Shown here: one piece after another, positions 53,004 through 63,389 of the stretch | Numbering within the stretch: the stretch's first letter is position 1 | How the letters are laid out: the number at the start of each line of letters is the position of its first letter | From: Albidovulum inexpectatum | GTDB taxonomy: Bacteria; Pseudomonadota; Alphaproteobacteria; Rhodobacterales; Rhodobacteraceae | Length of the DNA: 64,000 nucleotides | Assembly (NCBI RefSeq): GCF_002927635.1 | Contig: NZ_PRDS01000004.1 | Coordinates: forward strand, 62,001 to 126,000 | Direction: 5' to 3' | Translations under genes and position numbers: made by a program | Notes under the pieces: model-generated | The model's input: the letters and a program-made list of their open reading frames with translations, nothing else | Databases searched by the model: none | What the model was told of the DNA's origin: nothing

Positions 53004-53436
53004 GCTGACCGCGATCAGCCAGTACTGGCTGCACTACAAGCTGCAGCAGGACTGGGGTCTGGGGCGGATGGCCAAGAAGAGCCGCGAGGAATCGATCGAG
53101 GAGATGCATCACGCGGACAAGATCATGGAACGCATCATCTTTCTCGAGGGTCACCCGAACCTGCAGAAGCTTGACCCGATCCGCACGGGCCAGACGCCGC
53201 GCGAATCGCTGGAATGCGATCTGGCGGCCGAACAGGAGGCCCGGGCGCTGTACAAGGAGGCGCGCGAATATTGCGCCTCGGTCGGCGACTGGGTCACCAA
53301 GCAGCTTTTCGAGGAATTGCTTGCCGATGAAGAAGGCCATATCGACTTTCTGGAGACCCAGATCGCGCTGCATGACCGGCTGGGGCCCGAGCGTTACGCG
53401 CAGCTCAACGCCTCGCCCATGGATCAGGCCGAGTAG
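52951..53436 (+). CDS. bfr: Bacterioferritin
   Basis: Haem-containing ferritin of 161 residues that stores iron as ferric mineral in a 24-subunit cytoplasmic shell. The haem-ligand Met is in [10 protein letters not shown]'s helix neighbourhood ([11 protein letters not shown]), and the ferroxidase Glu/His are spread over [37 protein letters not shown] and [13 protein letters not shown]. The ATG lies within the tail of bfd. Its 3' end overlaps the likely start of the di-haem oxidoreductase gene. The pair bfd-bfr inside an uptake locus links capture to storage. Confidence 0.95.
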   Translation: MKGDPKVIDYLNRALRSELTAISQYWLHYKLQQDWGLGRMAKKSREESIEEMHHADKIMERIIFLEGHPNLQKLDPIRTGQTPRESLECDLAAEQEARALYKEAREYCASVGDWVTKQLFEELLADEEGHIDFLETQIALHDRLGPERYAQLNASPMDQAE

Positions 53437-55036
53437 CCTGGCTGCCGGAACGGCGCTTGTCGCCGTTCTGGCCTTTCCGGTCCTGCCCGTCGGCGCCGGG
53501 GATGGCCCCGGGGACGGCCTCGGGCACGGGCCGGTCGCGGTCCGCGGCGGCACGCCGCCCTGGGCCGGGCTCGAGGACGCGCATCTGGACTTCATTTCCC
53601 GGACCGACGACGAGCGCGCGCGCATTGCGCGCGTGACGGCTTGGCCCGGGGACTTTTCCGGCCCCTGGCCGTTCGAGGCCAATCAGGCCGGGGCGCAGAC
53701 GGTGCGGCCACGCGCGAATGCCGATGCGTTTTCCCAGCCCGCCGCCAATCTGACCTTTCAGCAAGAGCTGGATTTCAAGGTCGGCAACGGCCTGTTCCGC
53801 CGCGTGTGGGTGTCCGCGCCGTCCTCGACCATCGCCTCTGACGGGCTGGGCCCGTTGTTCAACGCCCGGTCCTGCCAGAGATGCCACCTGAAGGATGGCC
53901 GCGGACATCCGCCCGAGGGGCCCGGCGACAATGCCGTCTCGATGTTCCTGCGCGTGTCGATCCCCGTGGATCTGGAGACCGCCAAGGCCGAGATCGAGAA
54001 TTATATCGCCGGGACCCATCCGACCGCGCCGGACCCGGTCTATGGCGGACAGCTGCAGGATTTCAGCCTGCCCGGGATCCCGGCGGAATACCGGCTGAGC
54101 GTGGAATACGAAGAAATCGAGGTTCCCCTGTCGGGCGGAGAGGTCGCAACCCTGCGCCGACCGACCTATCGCGCGGCGGATCTGGGCTATGGGCCGCTGC
54201 ATCCCGACGCCATGCTGTCGCCGCGCGTGGCGCCGCAGATGATCGGTATGGGTCTGCTGGAGGCGATTCCGGCCGAAGACATCCTGGCCTGGGCAGACCC
54301 GGACGATGCCGATGGCGACGGAATCTCTGGCAATCCCCAGATCGTCTGGTCGCGCGCCCTTGATCGCCCGATGCTGGGCCGGTTCGGCTGGAAGGCCGGC
54401 CAGGCGACGATCCTGGATCAGACGGCATCCGCCTTTGCGGGCGATATCGGAATCTCGAACCCGGTCTATCCCGAACCCTGGGGCGACTGCACCGAGGCCC
54501 AGACCGCCTGTCGCGACGCGATCCATGGCGGCGATGCCGAACAGGGCGGGTTCGAGATCGACGCCGAGGCGATGGAACTCGTGGCCTTCTACAGCAGGAC
54601 GCTGGGCGTTCCGGCGCGGCGCGACGTGGACGACCCGCAGGTTCTGCGCGGCCGCAGGGTCTTCTACGATACCGGCTGCGCCTCGTGTCACCGGCCAAGT
54701 TACGTCACCCACCGCCTGAAGGGTGACGATCCGGCAAGTTTCCAGCTGATCTGGCCCTATACGGATCTTCTGTTGCACGACATGGGCGAGGGCCTTGCCG
54801 ATCATCGCCCCGAGGGGCGTGCCGATGGGCGCGAATGGCGCACGCCGCCGCTTTGGGGCATCGGCATGACCCGGACCGTTTCCGGCCATACCTATTTCCT
54901 GCATGACGGCCGCGCCCGGTCGCTGCTGGAAGCCATCCTGTGGCATGGCGGAGAAGCCCGCGCCGCGCGCGATGCCGTCGTCGCCATGCCGCCCGAGGAC
55001 CGGGCCGCCCTTGTCAAGTTCCTGGAGAGCCTGTGA
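53372..55036 (+). CDS. Di-haem oxidoreductase (putative peroxidase-like DHOR) of the iron locus
   Basis: Exported c-type cytochrome of the DHOR family, often annotated as di-haem thiol oxidoreductase, about 554 residues. Two haem-attachment sites are seen, CQRCH (in [15 protein letters not shown]) and CASCH ([12 protein letters not shown]), with a further CTEAQTAC pair. The first ATG in frame, 53372, gives a signal segment [22 protein letters not shown] starting about residue 25, and overlaps bfr by 65 bp; a later non-ATG start cannot be excluded. Genes of this family regularly lie between two imelysin genes and DUF1513. Role in iron uptake is probably redox handling of ferric/ferrous iron. 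Confidence 0.85.
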   Translation: MTGWGPSVTRSSTPRPWIRPSSLAAGTALVAVLAFPVLPVGAGDGPGDGLGHGPVAVRGGTPPWAGLEDAHLDFISRTDDERARIARVTAWPGDFSGPWPFEANQAGAQTVRPRANADAFSQPAANLTFQQELDFKVGNGLFRRVWVSAPSSTIASDGLGPLFNARSCQRCHLKDGRGHPPEGPGDNAVSMFLRVSIPVDLETAKAEIENYIAGTHPTAPDPVYGGQLQDFSLPGIPAEYRLSVEYEEIEVPLSGGEVATLRRPTYRAADLGYGPLHPDAMLSPRVAPQMIGMGLLEAIPAEDILAWADPDDADGDGISGNPQIVWSRALDRPMLGRFGWKAGQATILDQTASAFAGDIGISNPVYPEPWGDCTEAQTACRDAIHGGDAEQGGFEIDAEAMELVAFYSRTLGVPARRDVDDPQVLRGRRVFYDTGCASCHRPSYVTHRLKGDDPASFQLIWPYTDLLLHDMGEGLADHRPEGRADGREWRTPPLWGIGMTRTVSGHTYFLHDGRARSLLEAILWHGGEARAARDAVVAMPPEDRAALVKFLESL

Positions 55037-56019
55037 AACACCTGATCATTCTTGCCGTGACGATCCTGTGCGCGCTGCCTGCCCGGGCGGGCGTGGATGA
55101 CGTGCTGGAGCGGCACATCCTGCCGGGTCTGTCCCGATTTGCCCAGGCGGCCGAACGGCTGGATGCGGCGGCGCGCGCGGATTGCCGTGCGGCCGCATTG
55201 CGCGAACCGTTCCATGCCGCGTTCGATGCCTGGCTGCCGGTGGGGGACATCCGCCTTGGTCCTTCGGAACAGGCGGCATTGTCGATCGCCTTCTGGCCGG
55301 ATCCGAAGGGTCATGGCCGGCGCGTCCTGGACCGCATGATCGCAGGGCAGGATCCCGTCGTTCATGATCCGACCGCCTACGCGACGGTGTCGATCGCCGG
55401 GCGGGGGCTTTTCGCGCTCGAGCTGCTTCTGTTCGATCCGGCCCTGTCGGATCATGGCGCCGACGACTTTGCCTGTGCGCTGGTCCGGGCGGTCGCGGGC
55501 GACCTGCGCGCTCAGGCCGCCGGCCTGGAGACCGCATGGCGCGTCGAGTTCGCGCCGCTTCTGCGCAATGCCGGCGCGCCGGACAATCCGGTCTATCTGG
55601 ACGAAGCCGAAGCGCTGCGCGCGATCTATACCCAGATCCTGTCCAGCCTGGAATTCACCGCCGATCAAAGGATCGGGCGCCCGCTGGGCAGTTTAGACCG
55701 GCCAAGGTCCGGGCGCGCCGAGGCGTGGCGTTCCGGCCGGTCGCTGCGCAACGTGCTGATCGCGACACGGGGGGCGCATGCGCTTGCAACCGCCCTGGCC
55801 GATGGTCCGCTGCCTGACTCCTACGCGGCCCTGGCGCGTGTGGAGGAAGCTGCATCGCGGATCGTGGATCCCGCCTTTCAGGACATCACCGACCCGCAGG
55901 CATGGCTGCGGCTGGAAATCCTTCAACAGCGCGTGCGCGATCTTCGGGCCGCGATCGAGGCCGGGATCGGATCGCGCCTTGGCCTTTCGGCCGGATTCAA
56001 TTCACAGGACGGAGACTGA
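55033..56019 (+). CDS. Second imelysin-family protein
   Basis: A 328-residue exported imelysin-like (M75) protein. It has a short signal peptide ([20 protein letters not shown]) and the helix pattern of the family, but the GxHxxE site is replaced by a GLFALELLLFD segment, as in the short imelysins next to DHOR genes. The GTG start overlaps the DHOR stop (GTGA), so translation is coupled; the DUF1513 gene starts 2 bp after its stop. Confidence 0.85.
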   Translation: MKHLIILAVTILCALPARAGVDDVLERHILPGLSRFAQAAERLDAAARADCRAAALREPFHAAFDAWLPVGDIRLGPSEQAALSIAFWPDPKGHGRRVLDRMIAGQDPVVHDPTAYATVSIAGRGLFALELLLFDPALSDHGADDFACALVRAVAGDLRAQAAGLETAWRVEFAPLLRNAGAPDNPVYLDEAEALRAIYTQILSSLEFTADQRIGRPLGSLDRPRSGRAEAWRSGRSLRNVLIATRGAHALATALADGPLPDSYAALARVEEAASRIVDPAFQDITDPQAWLRLEILQQRVRDLRAAIEAGIGSRLGLSAGFNSQDGD

Positions 56020-56021
56020 CC

Positions 56022-57092
56022 ATGACCACAAGACGCGGCTTCATCGCGGCCCTTGCCGCGGCGGCCATGGCGCCCCGCATGGGATGGGCGGCCGTCGGAA
56101 ACCCCGCCTATCTTGCCGCGGCCCGGGACCCGGACGGCACATTCGCGCTTTACGGGATCGATCCGGCCGGCGAAACGACCTTTCGCGTCGGCCTGCCGGC
56201 GCGCGCTCATGCCGGGGCCGCGCATCCCGCCCGGGCCGAAGCCGTGGTCTTTGCCCGCAGGCCCGGCCTGTTCGCGCTGGTGCTGGATTGCCGGACAGGC
56301 GCTGTGCTGCACCGGCTGTCGCCGCCTGATGGCAACCATTTCAACGGTCACGGCTGCTTTGCGGGCAGTGGCGATCTGCTTTTCACCAGCGAGCAGCTGG
56401 CCGATACCAGCGAGGGCCGCATCGGCATCTGGGATGTCCGCGCGGGCTATCGCCGCGTGGGCGAGCTGCGCTCGGGCGGGATCGGGCCGCATGAAATCCG
56501 TCTGATGCCGGATGGCGGTGCGCTGATCGTGGCCAATGGCGGGATCGCGACCGACCCGCAGGACCGGCGCAAGCTGAACATCGCGACCATGCGCCCGAAC
56601 CTGACCTGCCTGAACCTTACCGGAGAGCTGCTTGACCAGGTCGAGCTGCCTGCCGAACTGTGGAAGAATTCGATCCGCCACCTGGCGGTCAGGCCGGACG
56701 GGCTGGTCGGCTTTGCCATGCAATGGGAAGGCGACCCGGCCGAGGTGCCGCCGCTGCTGGGGCTGTATCGGCGCGGATCGGCCCCAAGGCTGCTCGAGGC
56801 CCCGTTGGCCGAGGCGCTGGCCATGCAGGGCTATGCCGGCAGCGTCGCCTTTTCGGGCGATGGGCGCGAGATCGCGATCTCATCGCCAAAGGGCGGGCGT
56901 GTCCATCGCTTCGCAGAGGAAGGGGACTTCCAGGGGGCGGTCCGGCGGATGGATGTCTGTGGGCTGGCCCCGCGCGAAGACGGGTTCCTGGCCAGCGACG
57001 GCCTGGGCGGATTGATCGCCATCGTACAGGGCAGGAGCGAACCGCTGGCGCGGCAGGATTGTGCCTGGGACAACCATGTTGTCGTCTTGTGA
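56022..57092 (+). CDS. DUF1513 beta-propeller-like exported protein
   Basis: A 356-residue DUF1513 protein with an N-terminus MTTRRGFIAALAAAAM that looks like a twin-arginine signal (RRGFIAA). The mature part consists of beta-rich units (ARDPDGTFALYGIDPAG, RPGLFALVLDCRTG, GCFAGSGDLLFTSEQL, ISSPKGGRVHRF), consistent with a propeller. It is the last gene of the imelysin-DHOR-imelysin-DUF1513 set and ends 134 bp before the convergent ureG. Cofactor and role unknown. Confidence 0.88.
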   Translation: MTTRRGFIAALAAAAMAPRMGWAAVGNPAYLAAARDPDGTFALYGIDPAGETTFRVGLPARAHAGAAHPARAEAVVFARRPGLFALVLDCRTGAVLHRLSPPDGNHFNGHGCFAGSGDLLFTSEQLADTSEGRIGIWDVRAGYRRVGELRSGGIGPHEIRLMPDGGALIVANGGIATDPQDRRKLNIATMRPNLTCLNLTGELLDQVELPAELWKNSIRHLAVRPDGLVGFAMQWEGDPAEVPPLLGLYRRGSAPRLLEAPLAEALAMQGYAGSVAFSGDGREIAISSPKGGRVHRFAEEGDFQGAVRRMDVCGLAPREDGFLASDGLGGLIAIVQGRSEPLARQDCAWDNHVVVL

Positions 57093-57191
57093 TCGCGGAC
57101 CGCGACGGGCGGCGCGATGCGGGGGTTGCACCGGGTGGTGCGTCCAGTCAGGCCAGGGCGCCGCGCGCCGGTAGTCGTTGGCGGGCGGTCA

Positions 57192-57205
57192 GGGGGTTGG
57201 CCCCC
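57192..57205. terminator. Small GC hairpin between convergent operons
   Basis: GGGGG at 57192-57196 pairs with CCCCC at 57201-57205 around TTGG, between the ends of the iron and urease operons. There is no T-run. It may help to end both transcripts. Confidence 0.3.
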
Positions 57206-57226
57206 GGGGCTTGCAATGGCCGCCTT

Positions 57227-57862
57227 TCAGGCGGCGCCGGTTTCGGGAATCGTCAGTCCGCAGGCACGTTCGAGAAACCGCGTCACGTGATCGACCCCCT
57301 GGCCATGGCGCAAGGCGGCAAGGACATAGGGTCGCCCGCCGCGCATCGCCTCGACATCGTCGCGATACCGGTCCATCGAAACTCCGACATGCGGGGCCAG
57401 GTCTGTCTTGTTGATCACGAGCAGGTCCGAGCGCGTCAATGCCGCGCCGCCCTTGCGCGGAATGTCGCCGCCCGCCGCAACGTCGATGACGTAGATCGTT
57501 GCATCGACCAGTTCGGGACTGAACGTGGCCGCCAGATTGTCGCCTCCGGATTCGATCAGGATCAGCGCCAGATCCTGGAAACGGGCCTGCAGTTCGGCCA
57601 CTGCGGCAAGATTGATCGAAGCGTCCTCGCGAATTGCCGTATGGGGGCATCCGCCGGTCTCGATCGGCCGGATGCGATCCATCGGCAAGGCCTGCACGCG
57701 CATGAGATATTCGCCGTCCTCGCGTGTGTAGATGTCGTTTGTGATTACCGCCATGGACAGTCTGGGGGCCAATGCCCGGCACAGCATTTCGGTAAGGGTC
57801 GTTTTGCCCGCGCCGACGGGGCCGCCAATACCCACGCGCAGCGGGCCGTTGGGAGAGATCAT
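57227..57862 (-). CDS. ureG: Urease accessory GTPase UreG
   Basis: SIMIBI GTPase of 211 residues that powers nickel insertion into urease. The P-loop is GGPVGAGKT (residues 13-21), Cys72-Pro-His74 is the nickel site ([12 protein letters not shown]), and NKTDLAPH is the G4 motif. Its ATG overlaps the ureF stop (ATGA). Last gene of the urease operon. Confidence 0.97.
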   Translation of the reverse strand: MISPNGPLRVGIGGPVGAGKTTLTEMLCRALAPRLSMAVITNDIYTREDGEYLMRVQALPMDRIRPIETGGCPHTAIREDASINLAAVAELQARFQDLALILIESGGDNLAATFSPELVDATIYVIDVAAGGDIPRKGGAALTRSDLLVINKTDLAPHVGVSMDRYRDDVEAMRGGRPYVLAALRHGQGVDHVTRFLERACGLTIPETGAA

Positions 57863-58509
57863 GACCGGAATATCCTTGTTGGAAGGTTTTCGTGTTCGAG
57901 GCTTGCAAGATCGGCGCCAAGTGTGCAGCCGCCCAAGTCGTCCAGGCCGGACCGGGCGGCTTCGTCGGCAATTTCGATGATGAGCGGCGCGAGATCTGCG
58001 AGAATGGCCTGTCCTTCGCTTTGGCCCAGAGGGATATGACGAACCGCGATGGTGACAAGGTTCATCGCGAAGTTCTGAAGGTGCAGTAGCAGGGTTTCGT
58101 GCAGAGGCAGGCCGGCCGCGCGGGCCGCCGAACCCACTGCAATGGGCAGGGGCAGGGCAGGCAGATCGAGCTCGCCGGCGTTTACCAACGTGGCCGCAAA
58201 TGCGGCGCCTTGCGCACGGGTTTCGGCGTGGCGTTCGCTTCCGGGGGCCAGGGCCGTGGCAAGATCGGCCAGTTCATCCAATGTTGCCGCGTCTTGCGCG
58301 CGCCACGCGCAGGCCAGCAATATGGCGTCGTTGCGACCTGCGCCCTTGGTGATGATTGCGCGCAGCCAGCGCGCGAAACCGGGCCCGTCGGAAACGCGCC
58401 CCGCGGCGATGTCCGTTTCCAGCCCGTGCGACCACGCAAACGCCCCGGTGGGAAATCCAGGCCCAAGCCACCGCGCGAGACGCAGGAGTATCGCCGCTTC
58501 AGTGGGCAT
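57859..58509 (-). CDS. ureF: Urease accessory protein UreF
   Basis: All-helical chaperone subunit of 216 residues that joins UreD and UreG in the nickel-loading complex. [22 protein letters not shown] is the family N-terminus. The tail [15 protein letters not shown] is close to the usual SxxHEtxxxRLFRS end. The ATG 58509 gives MPTEAAILL; an upstream ATG at 58533 is possible but lies deeper inside ureE. It overlaps ureE by 11 bp and ureG by 4 bp. Confidence 0.95.
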   Translation of the reverse strand: MPTEAAILLRLARWLGPGFPTGAFAWSHGLETDIAAGRVSDGPGFARWLRAIITKGAGRNDAILLACAWRAQDAATLDELADLATALAPGSERHAETRAQGAAFAATLVNAGELDLPALPLPIAVGSAARAAGLPLHETLLLHLQNFAMNLVTIAVRHIPLGQSEGQAILADLAPLIIEIADEAARSGLDDLGGCTLGADLASLEHENLPTRIFRS

Positions 58510-58939
58510 GACCGTGGGTGCGACCGTGGCCATAGGCGCCTGACTCGGGCTCGAAGGGTTCAGTGACTTCGCGGATCGTTGCGCCAAGATGTGCAAGCAT
58601 GTCGCGCAAAACATGGTCCCGCGCGATCAGCAGCCGCCCGGCTTCGATCTGGCATGGCGTGTGCCGGTTGCCGATATGCCATGCAAGCCGGGCCAGATCC
58701 CCACGCAGCTCCAGCAATGGTTCGCTGGCGGCATGGATGGCAACCACGCGTCCGTCGTCCAGTTGAAGCGCGTCTCCGTCCCGCAGGGACACCGCCTTGG
58801 GCAGGTCGACAAGCACCTGTTCCCCTGCTTCGGTCGTCAGGACCTTGCGGCGCAGGAAACGTTCTTCATGGGTCAGGGTGATGCGGCTTTCGGCGCGGAT
58901 GCCGACCTTGGCGCGAAGGATGGTGTGACATACGTGCAT
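58499..58939 (-). CDS. ureE: Urease nickel metallochaperone UreE
   Basis: Nickel carrier of 146 residues, dimeric in the family. The N-terminal peptide-binding domain starts AKVGIRAESRITLTHEERFLRRKVL; the metal-binding C-terminal domain has AWHIGNRHTPCQIE and ends in a His-rich tail ([11 protein letters not shown]). ATG 58939 is chosen because upstream sequence belongs to ureC, which ends 4 bp before. Confidence 0.95.
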   Translation of the reverse strand: MHVCHTILRAKVGIRAESRITLTHEERFLRRKVLTTEAGEQVLVDLPKAVSLRDGDALQLDDGRVVAIHAASEPLLELRGDLARLAWHIGNRHTPCQIEAGRLLIARDHVLRDMLAHLGATIREVTEPFEPESGAYGHGRTHGHAH

Positions 58940-58943
58940 GGGT

Positions 58944-60653
58944 TCAAAACAGAAAATAGCGTTGCGCCATCGGCAGCTCGCTGGCCGGTTCACAGGTCAG
59001 CAAGTCGCCATCGGCGCGAACTTCGTAGGTTTCGGGGTCGACTTCGATCACGGGCAGCGCATCGTTCAGGCGCATCGCGGACTTGCCTATGTCGCGGGTG
59101 CCGCTTATTGCCGCGGTGCTGCGGGCAAGCCCAAGCCTTGTGCCGATATCCTTTGCCTGCGCGGCCGCGCTGACAAAGGTGACGCAACTTTCGGTCACCG
59201 AACGCCCCAGCGCGCCGAACATGGGGCGCGAATACACGGGCTGCGGCGTCGGGATCGAGGCGTTGGGATCGCCCATCTGGCTCATGGCGATGGCGCCACC
59301 GATCAGCACCATGTCGGGCTTGACGCCGAAGAAGGCCGGGTCCCACAGGACCAGGTCGGCGCGCTTGCCTGTTTCGACCGAGCCGATCTCGTGTCCGATC
59401 CCGTGCGCGATGGCGGGGTTGATGGTGTATTTCGCGATATAGCGGCGGACGCGGAAATTGTCGTTCTCGCCCGTCTCCTGGGGCAGTCGGCCGCGCTGTT
59501 TCTTCATCTTGTCGGCGGTCTGCCACGTGCGGATGATGACCTCGCCCACGCGGCCCATGGCCTGGCTGTCGGACGCGATGATGGAAAATGCGCCCATGTC
59601 GTGCAGGATGTCCTCGGCGGCGATGGTCTCGCGCCGGATCCGGCTTTCGGCAAAGGCCACGTCCTCGGGGATGCTCTTGTCGAGATGGTGACAGACCATC
59701 AGCATGTCGAGATGCTCTTCGAGCGTGTTCACCGTGTAGGGCCGGGTCGGGTTGGTCGAGGCGGGCAGCACATTGGCTTCGCCGGCCAGCCGGATGATGT
59801 CGGGGGCATGGCCGCCGCCCGCGCCCTCGGTGTGAAAGGCATGGATCGTGCGGCCCTTCAGCGCAGCGATGGTGGTTTCGACGAAGCCCGATTCGTTCAG
59901 CGTGTCGGTATGGATCATCACCTGGACGTCGTGATCGTCCGCGACCGAAAGGCAACAGTCGATCGCCGCAGGAGTCGTGCCCCAATCCTCGTGCAGCTTG
60001 AGGCAACAGGCCCCCGCTTCGACCTGCTCGACAAGCGCGGCGGGAAGCGAGGCGTTCCCCTTGCCCGCAAAGCCGAAGTTCATCGGCAGACCATCGACCG
60101 CCTGCAGCATCCGCCCGATATGCCACGGTCCCGGCGTGCAGGTGGTGGCCAGCGTGCCATGCGCCGGACCCGTGCCGCCGCCGAACATGGTCGTCAATCC
60201 CGAATGCAGCGCATCCTCGACCTGCTGCGGACAGATGAAGTGGACATGGCTGTCGAATCCGCCCGCGGTGACGATCCGGCCTTCGGCGGCGATGATCTCG
60301 GTGCCCGGTCCGATGACGATGTCCACGCCCGGTTGGGTGTCGGGATTGCCCGCCTTGCCGATCCAGGCGATGCGCCCGTCGCGCAATCCGATATCGGCCT
60401 TGAAGATCCCCGTCCAGTCGATCACCAGGGCATTGGTGATCACCGTGTCCATTGCGCCCGCCGCGCGGCTGACCTGAGATTGTCCCATGCCGTCGCGGAT
60501 CACCTTGCCGCCTCCGAACTTGACCTCTTCGCCATGAATGGTCAGATCGCGCTCGACCTCGATGATCAGGTCGGTATCGGCCAGGCGCACGCGGTCGCCG
60601 ACGGTCGGACCGTACATGTCGGCATAGGCCGCGCGGCTGATACGCGTGGTCAT
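58944..60653 (-). CDS. ureC: Urease alpha subunit UreC
   Basis: Catalytic subunit of urease, 569 residues, which hydrolyses urea to ammonia and carbamate at a dinuclear nickel centre. His136 and His138 (DSHVHF), the carbamylated Lys219 ([11 protein letters not shown]), His248 ([12 protein letters not shown]) and His274 ([13 protein letters not shown]) are in place, and the mobile flap has Cys321 and His322 (MVCHHLDK). The ATG overlaps the ureB stop (ATGA). Confidence 0.98.
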   Translation of the reverse strand: MTTRISRAAYADMYGPTVGDRVRLADTDLIIEVERDLTIHGEEVKFGGGKVIRDGMGQSQVSRAAGAMDTVITNALVIDWTGIFKADIGLRDGRIAWIGKAGNPDTQPGVDIVIGPGTEIIAAEGRIVTAGGFDSHVHFICPQQVEDALHSGLTTMFGGGTGPAHGTLATTCTPGPWHIGRMLQAVDGLPMNFGFAGKGNASLPAALVEQVEAGACCLKLHEDWGTTPAAIDCCLSVADDHDVQVMIHTDTLNESGFVETTIAALKGRTIHAFHTEGAGGGHAPDIIRLAGEANVLPASTNPTRPYTVNTLEEHLDMLMVCHHLDKSIPEDVAFAESRIRRETIAAEDILHDMGAFSIIASDSQAMGRVGEVIIRTWQTADKMKKQRGRLPQETGENDNFRVRRYIAKYTINPAIAHGIGHEIGSVETGKRADLVLWDPAFFGVKPDMVLIGGAIAMSQMGDPNASIPTPQPVYSRPMFGALGRSVTESCVTFVSAAAQAKDIGTRLGLARSTAAISGTRDIGKSAMRLNDALPVIEVDPETYEVRADGDLLTCEPASELPMAQRYFLF

Positions 60654-60958
60654 TGCAGTGCCCCCATGACAGATGCGTTGAAACCGAACATCCGGCGCAT
60701 CCCGGCATAGGGGATCAGGCGCACCTGGCGCCGTTGGCCGGGTTCGAAGCGGACGGCAGTGCCGGCAGGAATGTCCAGCCGTCTGCCCCGGGCTTGCACG
60801 CGGTCGAAAGACAATGCCGGGTTCGCTTCAAAGAAATGATAATGCGACCCCACCTGGATTGGCCGGTCGCCGGTATTGACGACCTCGAGGGTGATGGCTT
60901 CCCGGCCATCGTTCAGGACGATTTCGCCATCGGCGGGCAGGACTTCACCGGGTATCAT
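60650..60958 (-). CDS. ureB: Urease beta subunit UreB
   Basis: Small structural subunit of 102 residues: [37 protein letters not shown] and ALSFDR are family blocks. It starts 11 bp behind the UreJ/HupE gene and overlaps ureC. Confidence 0.97.
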   Translation of the reverse strand: MIPGEVLPADGEIVLNDGREAITLEVVNTGDRPIQVGSHYHFFEANPALSFDRVQARGRRLDIPAGTAVRFEPGQRRQVRLIPYAGMRRMFGFNASVMGALQ

Positions 60959-60969
60959 CGAACTCTCCT

Positions 60970-61548
60970 TCAACCGGCAATGATCAGGCTGCCACCCAGA
61001 ATGCAGACGATGCCGCCTGTTGCGCGCGTGGCCAAGGTCGCACCCGGGCGGGCAAGAACGGCCCCCGCAATCAGCCCGACAAGATGCAGCAGCGCCGTCG
61101 TGACAATGAAACCGACAAGAAAGACGGGCGCGGAACTTCCGCCCAGTTCGTTCGCATGCGCGATCCCGTGCGCAAGGCCCATCGGGGCGACCAGCGCGCA
61201 GGCATATGCGTCGGGCAGCCGCACCGACAGGGCCACAAGCGTACCCAGAACCATCAGCGAGCCCAGGATTGCGGGCTCGACCATGGGCGGGGCCACGCCT
61301 GCCAGGGCCAGGCCGAAGCCCGCCGTCATTGACGCCAGAAAGCTTGCCGGCAGGGCAAGCATTGTACGCCCCCCCGAAATCGCCGCCCAAAGGCCGATCG
61401 CGATCATCGCCAACAGGTGATCGGTGCCGCCAATAGGGTGGAGAAGCCCCGCGACCAGCGAGGATTGATCATGATGTAGCCCTGCATGGGCCCAGGCCGG
61501 ACCCGCCAGCGCGAGCGGGATCACGGAACCAACAGCGCGCAAATTCAT
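60970..61548 (-). CDS. ureJ: HupE/UreJ-family membrane protein, probable nickel or urease accessory permease
   Basis: Membrane protein of 192 residues with a signal peptide (ending GPAWAH) and six hydrophobic spans. [21 protein letters not shown] is the HP-x5-DH motif of HupE/UreJ proteins, and [15 protein letters not shown] carries the second His group; these bind nickel. Inserted between ureA and ureB, a place UreJ has in several proteobacterial urease operons. Role: nickel supply to urease. Confidence 0.9.
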   Translation of the reverse strand: MNLRAVGSVIPLALAGPAWAHAGLHHDQSSLVAGLLHPIGGTDHLLAMIAIGLWAAISGGRTMLALPASFLASMTAGFGLALAGVAPPMVEPAILGSLMVLGTLVALSVRLPDAYACALVAPMGLAHGIAHANELGGSSAPVFLVGFIVTTALLHLVGLIAGAVLARPGATLATRATGGIVCILGGSLIIAG

Positions 61549-61583
61549 GGTGAATTCTCCTTTGTCGATCGTCTCTGCATCGT

Positions 61584-61886
61584 TCACCGGACCGGGTGAT
61601 GTACGGTCACCAGTTTGGTGCCGTCGGGAAATGTTGCCTCGACCTGCACCTCGTGGATCATGTCCGGCACCCCTTCCATGCAATCCTCGCGCGTGACCAC
61701 ATTCGCGGCGGCTTCCATCAGGTCAGCCACGCTGCGCCCGTCACGGGCGCCCTCGACGACGAAATCGGTAATCAGGGCGATGGTCTCGGGGTGGTTCAGT
61801 TTCACGCCCCGTGCCTTGCGCGCGCGCGCAACCATCGCGGCGACGCTGACCAGAAGCTTGTCCCTTTCACGCGGTGTCAGTCGCAT
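61584..61886 (-). CDS. ureA: Urease gamma subunit UreA
   Basis: Structural subunit of 100 residues. [36 protein letters not shown] and [13 protein letters not shown] are classical. It lies 9 bp behind ureD and 35 bp ahead of ureJ. Confidence 0.97.
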   Translation of the reverse strand: MRLTPRERDKLLVSVAAMVARARKARGVKLNHPETIALITDFVVEGARDGRSVADLMEAAANVVTREDCMEGVPDMIHEVQVEATFPDGTKLVTVHHPVR

Positions 61887-61895
61887 CCGTCTTCC

Positions 61896-62717
61896 TCAAT
61901 ATTGCCATACCGCCGGTACGGTGGCGCCCAGCACCGGCAAGATGTGCGCCAGCAACCGCTTGACCGGCGCAAGATCGTCGCCCAACACGCGCACCACCAG
62001 CCGGCCGTCCCAGGCCGACGCCGCCGCGCGCGGCGTGGCCTCGCGCAGGGCAGAGCGCACCCGTGACACCATCGCTTCGGCGTTGCGGTCCACCAGCACG
62101 ATCAGCGCGAACGCCTGAGCGCCGGCCAGCAAGGCGGGGTCATGCGTCGTCTCGCCCAGCTCGCCCCCCATTCGCAGCGCCTCGGCGTGACACAGCCGCC
62201 CGCCGCGCCGGATTCGCCAGCGATCCCTCAGCCATGATCTTGTGACCTGTTCGCCCATCGCCTTGCGCCCCAACACCACGGTTTCGACACCCAGAAATCG
62301 AGCATCCTCGGCCATCTCGACGTCAATCGTCCGATCCAGTGCCGCGCCCTGAAACAGGATCGTTTCCTGTGGAAGCCACGAGATCGAGCAGCCATGCCCA
62401 ATTTTCAGGCGCGTCGCGATCGCGGCCGTGCCGCCGATGCTGCGGTAGATCCTTTCGGCGGCCTGTGTCGTTAGCACCTGGGCCGCGCCGTCCGAGGTTT
62501 CGGCCGCAATCAGGAAGCGATCGCCTCCGGTCAGGCCGCCAGCCGTGTTCAGGATGACCCCAAGACTTTGCCCATCATGGGTTCTGGGCAATAGCAGACG
62601 GCCACAGCCCGATTGTTTCAACCGCCCCAGCCGGGTTCCGACCCGGCTGATTGCCACCGCGCCGCGCGCGCGCTGCAAGCGCACCGCGCCCTCAGACGGC
62701 AAGCAATTCACGAACAT
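61896..62717 (-). CDS. ureD: Urease accessory protein UreD
   Basis: Chaperone of 273 residues that docks on apo-urease with UreF and UreG. VILNTAGGLTGGDRFLIAAE, LTTQAAERIYRS and ISWLPQETILFQGAALDR are conserved UreD blocks. The ATG 62717 lies within the end of urtE (26-bp overlap), so the urea transporter and urease genes form one transcript. Confidence 0.95.
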   Translation of the reverse strand: MFVNCLPSEGAVRLQRARGAVAISRVGTRLGRLKQSGCGRLLLPRTHDGQSLGVILNTAGGLTGGDRFLIAAETSDGAAQVLTTQAAERIYRSIGGTAAIATRLKIGHGCSISWLPQETILFQGAALDRTIDVEMAEDARFLGVETVVLGRKAMGEQVTRSWLRDRWRIRRGGRLCHAEALRMGGELGETTHDPALLAGAQAFALIVLVDRNAEAMVSRVRSALREATPRAAASAWDGRLVVRVLGDDLAPVKRLLAHILPVLGATVPAVWQY

Positions 62718-63387
62718 CGCTCTCGACCATTTCTTCGCGCAGGCCCGCCTGGATGACTTCGCCGCGGTCCATCACGACGAAACTGTCGGCCAGATCGCGC
62801 GCGAAGTCGAAATACTGCTCGACCAGTATGATGGCCATGTCCCCGCGATCGCGCAGCCATGCGATCGCGCTGCCAATGTCCTTGATGATCGACGGCTGGA
62901 TGCCCTCGGTCGGTTCGTCCAGCACCAAAAGGCGAGGGCGCGTCACCAATGCACGCGCGATGGCAAGCTGTTGCTGCTGGCCCCCGGACAGATCGCCACC
63001 ACGTCGGTCCATCATTTCCCGCAGGACAGGGAACAGGTCCAGAACCGATTCAGGTATGCGCCTTTCGCTTCGTGGCAGGCATGCAAGGCCGGTTTGCAGG
63101 TTCTCGCGCACCGTAAGTTGCGGGAAGATCTCGCGCCCCTGGGGAACGGTGGCAAAACCGTTCCTTGCGCGCCTGTATGCGGGCCAACGCGCGACATCGG
63201 TCCCGTTCCACAGGATCTGACCGCTCGCGACCGGCAGTCGGCCGCAGATCGCGCGGATCAGCGAGGTCTTGCCCACGCCGTTGCGGCCCATGACGGCTGT
63301 CACCTTGCCGGGCTGTGCCTTCAGCGAGACGGATCTCAGCACCTGGCTGGCGCCGTAGAACAGATCGACATTCCTGACATCCAGCAT
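62692..63387 (-). CDS. urtE: Urea ABC transporter ATPase UrtE
   Basis: LivF-like ATPase of 231 residues, part of the UrtABCDE urea importer. Walker A is MGRNGVGKTS, the signature LSGGQQQQLAIARAL, Walker B LLVLDEPTEGIQ and the H-loop LVEQYFDFA. The QSxx-poor GRNGVGKT and FPQLTVREN loops are typical of UrtE. It starts 2 bp behind urtD and overlaps ureD, which supports the urea call rather than branched-chain amino acids. Confidence 0.95.
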   Translation of the reverse strand: MLDVRNVDLFYGASQVLRSVSLKAQPGKVTAVMGRNGVGKTSLIRAICGRLPVASGQILWNGTDVARWPAYRRARNGFATVPQGREIFPQLTVRENLQTGLACLPRSERRIPESVLDLFPVLREMMDRRGGDLSGGQQQQLAIARALVTRPRLLVLDEPTEGIQPSIIKDIGSAIAWLRDRGDMAIILVEQYFDFARDLADSFVVMDRGEVIQAGLREEMVESDVRELLAV

Positions 63388-63389
63388 TC

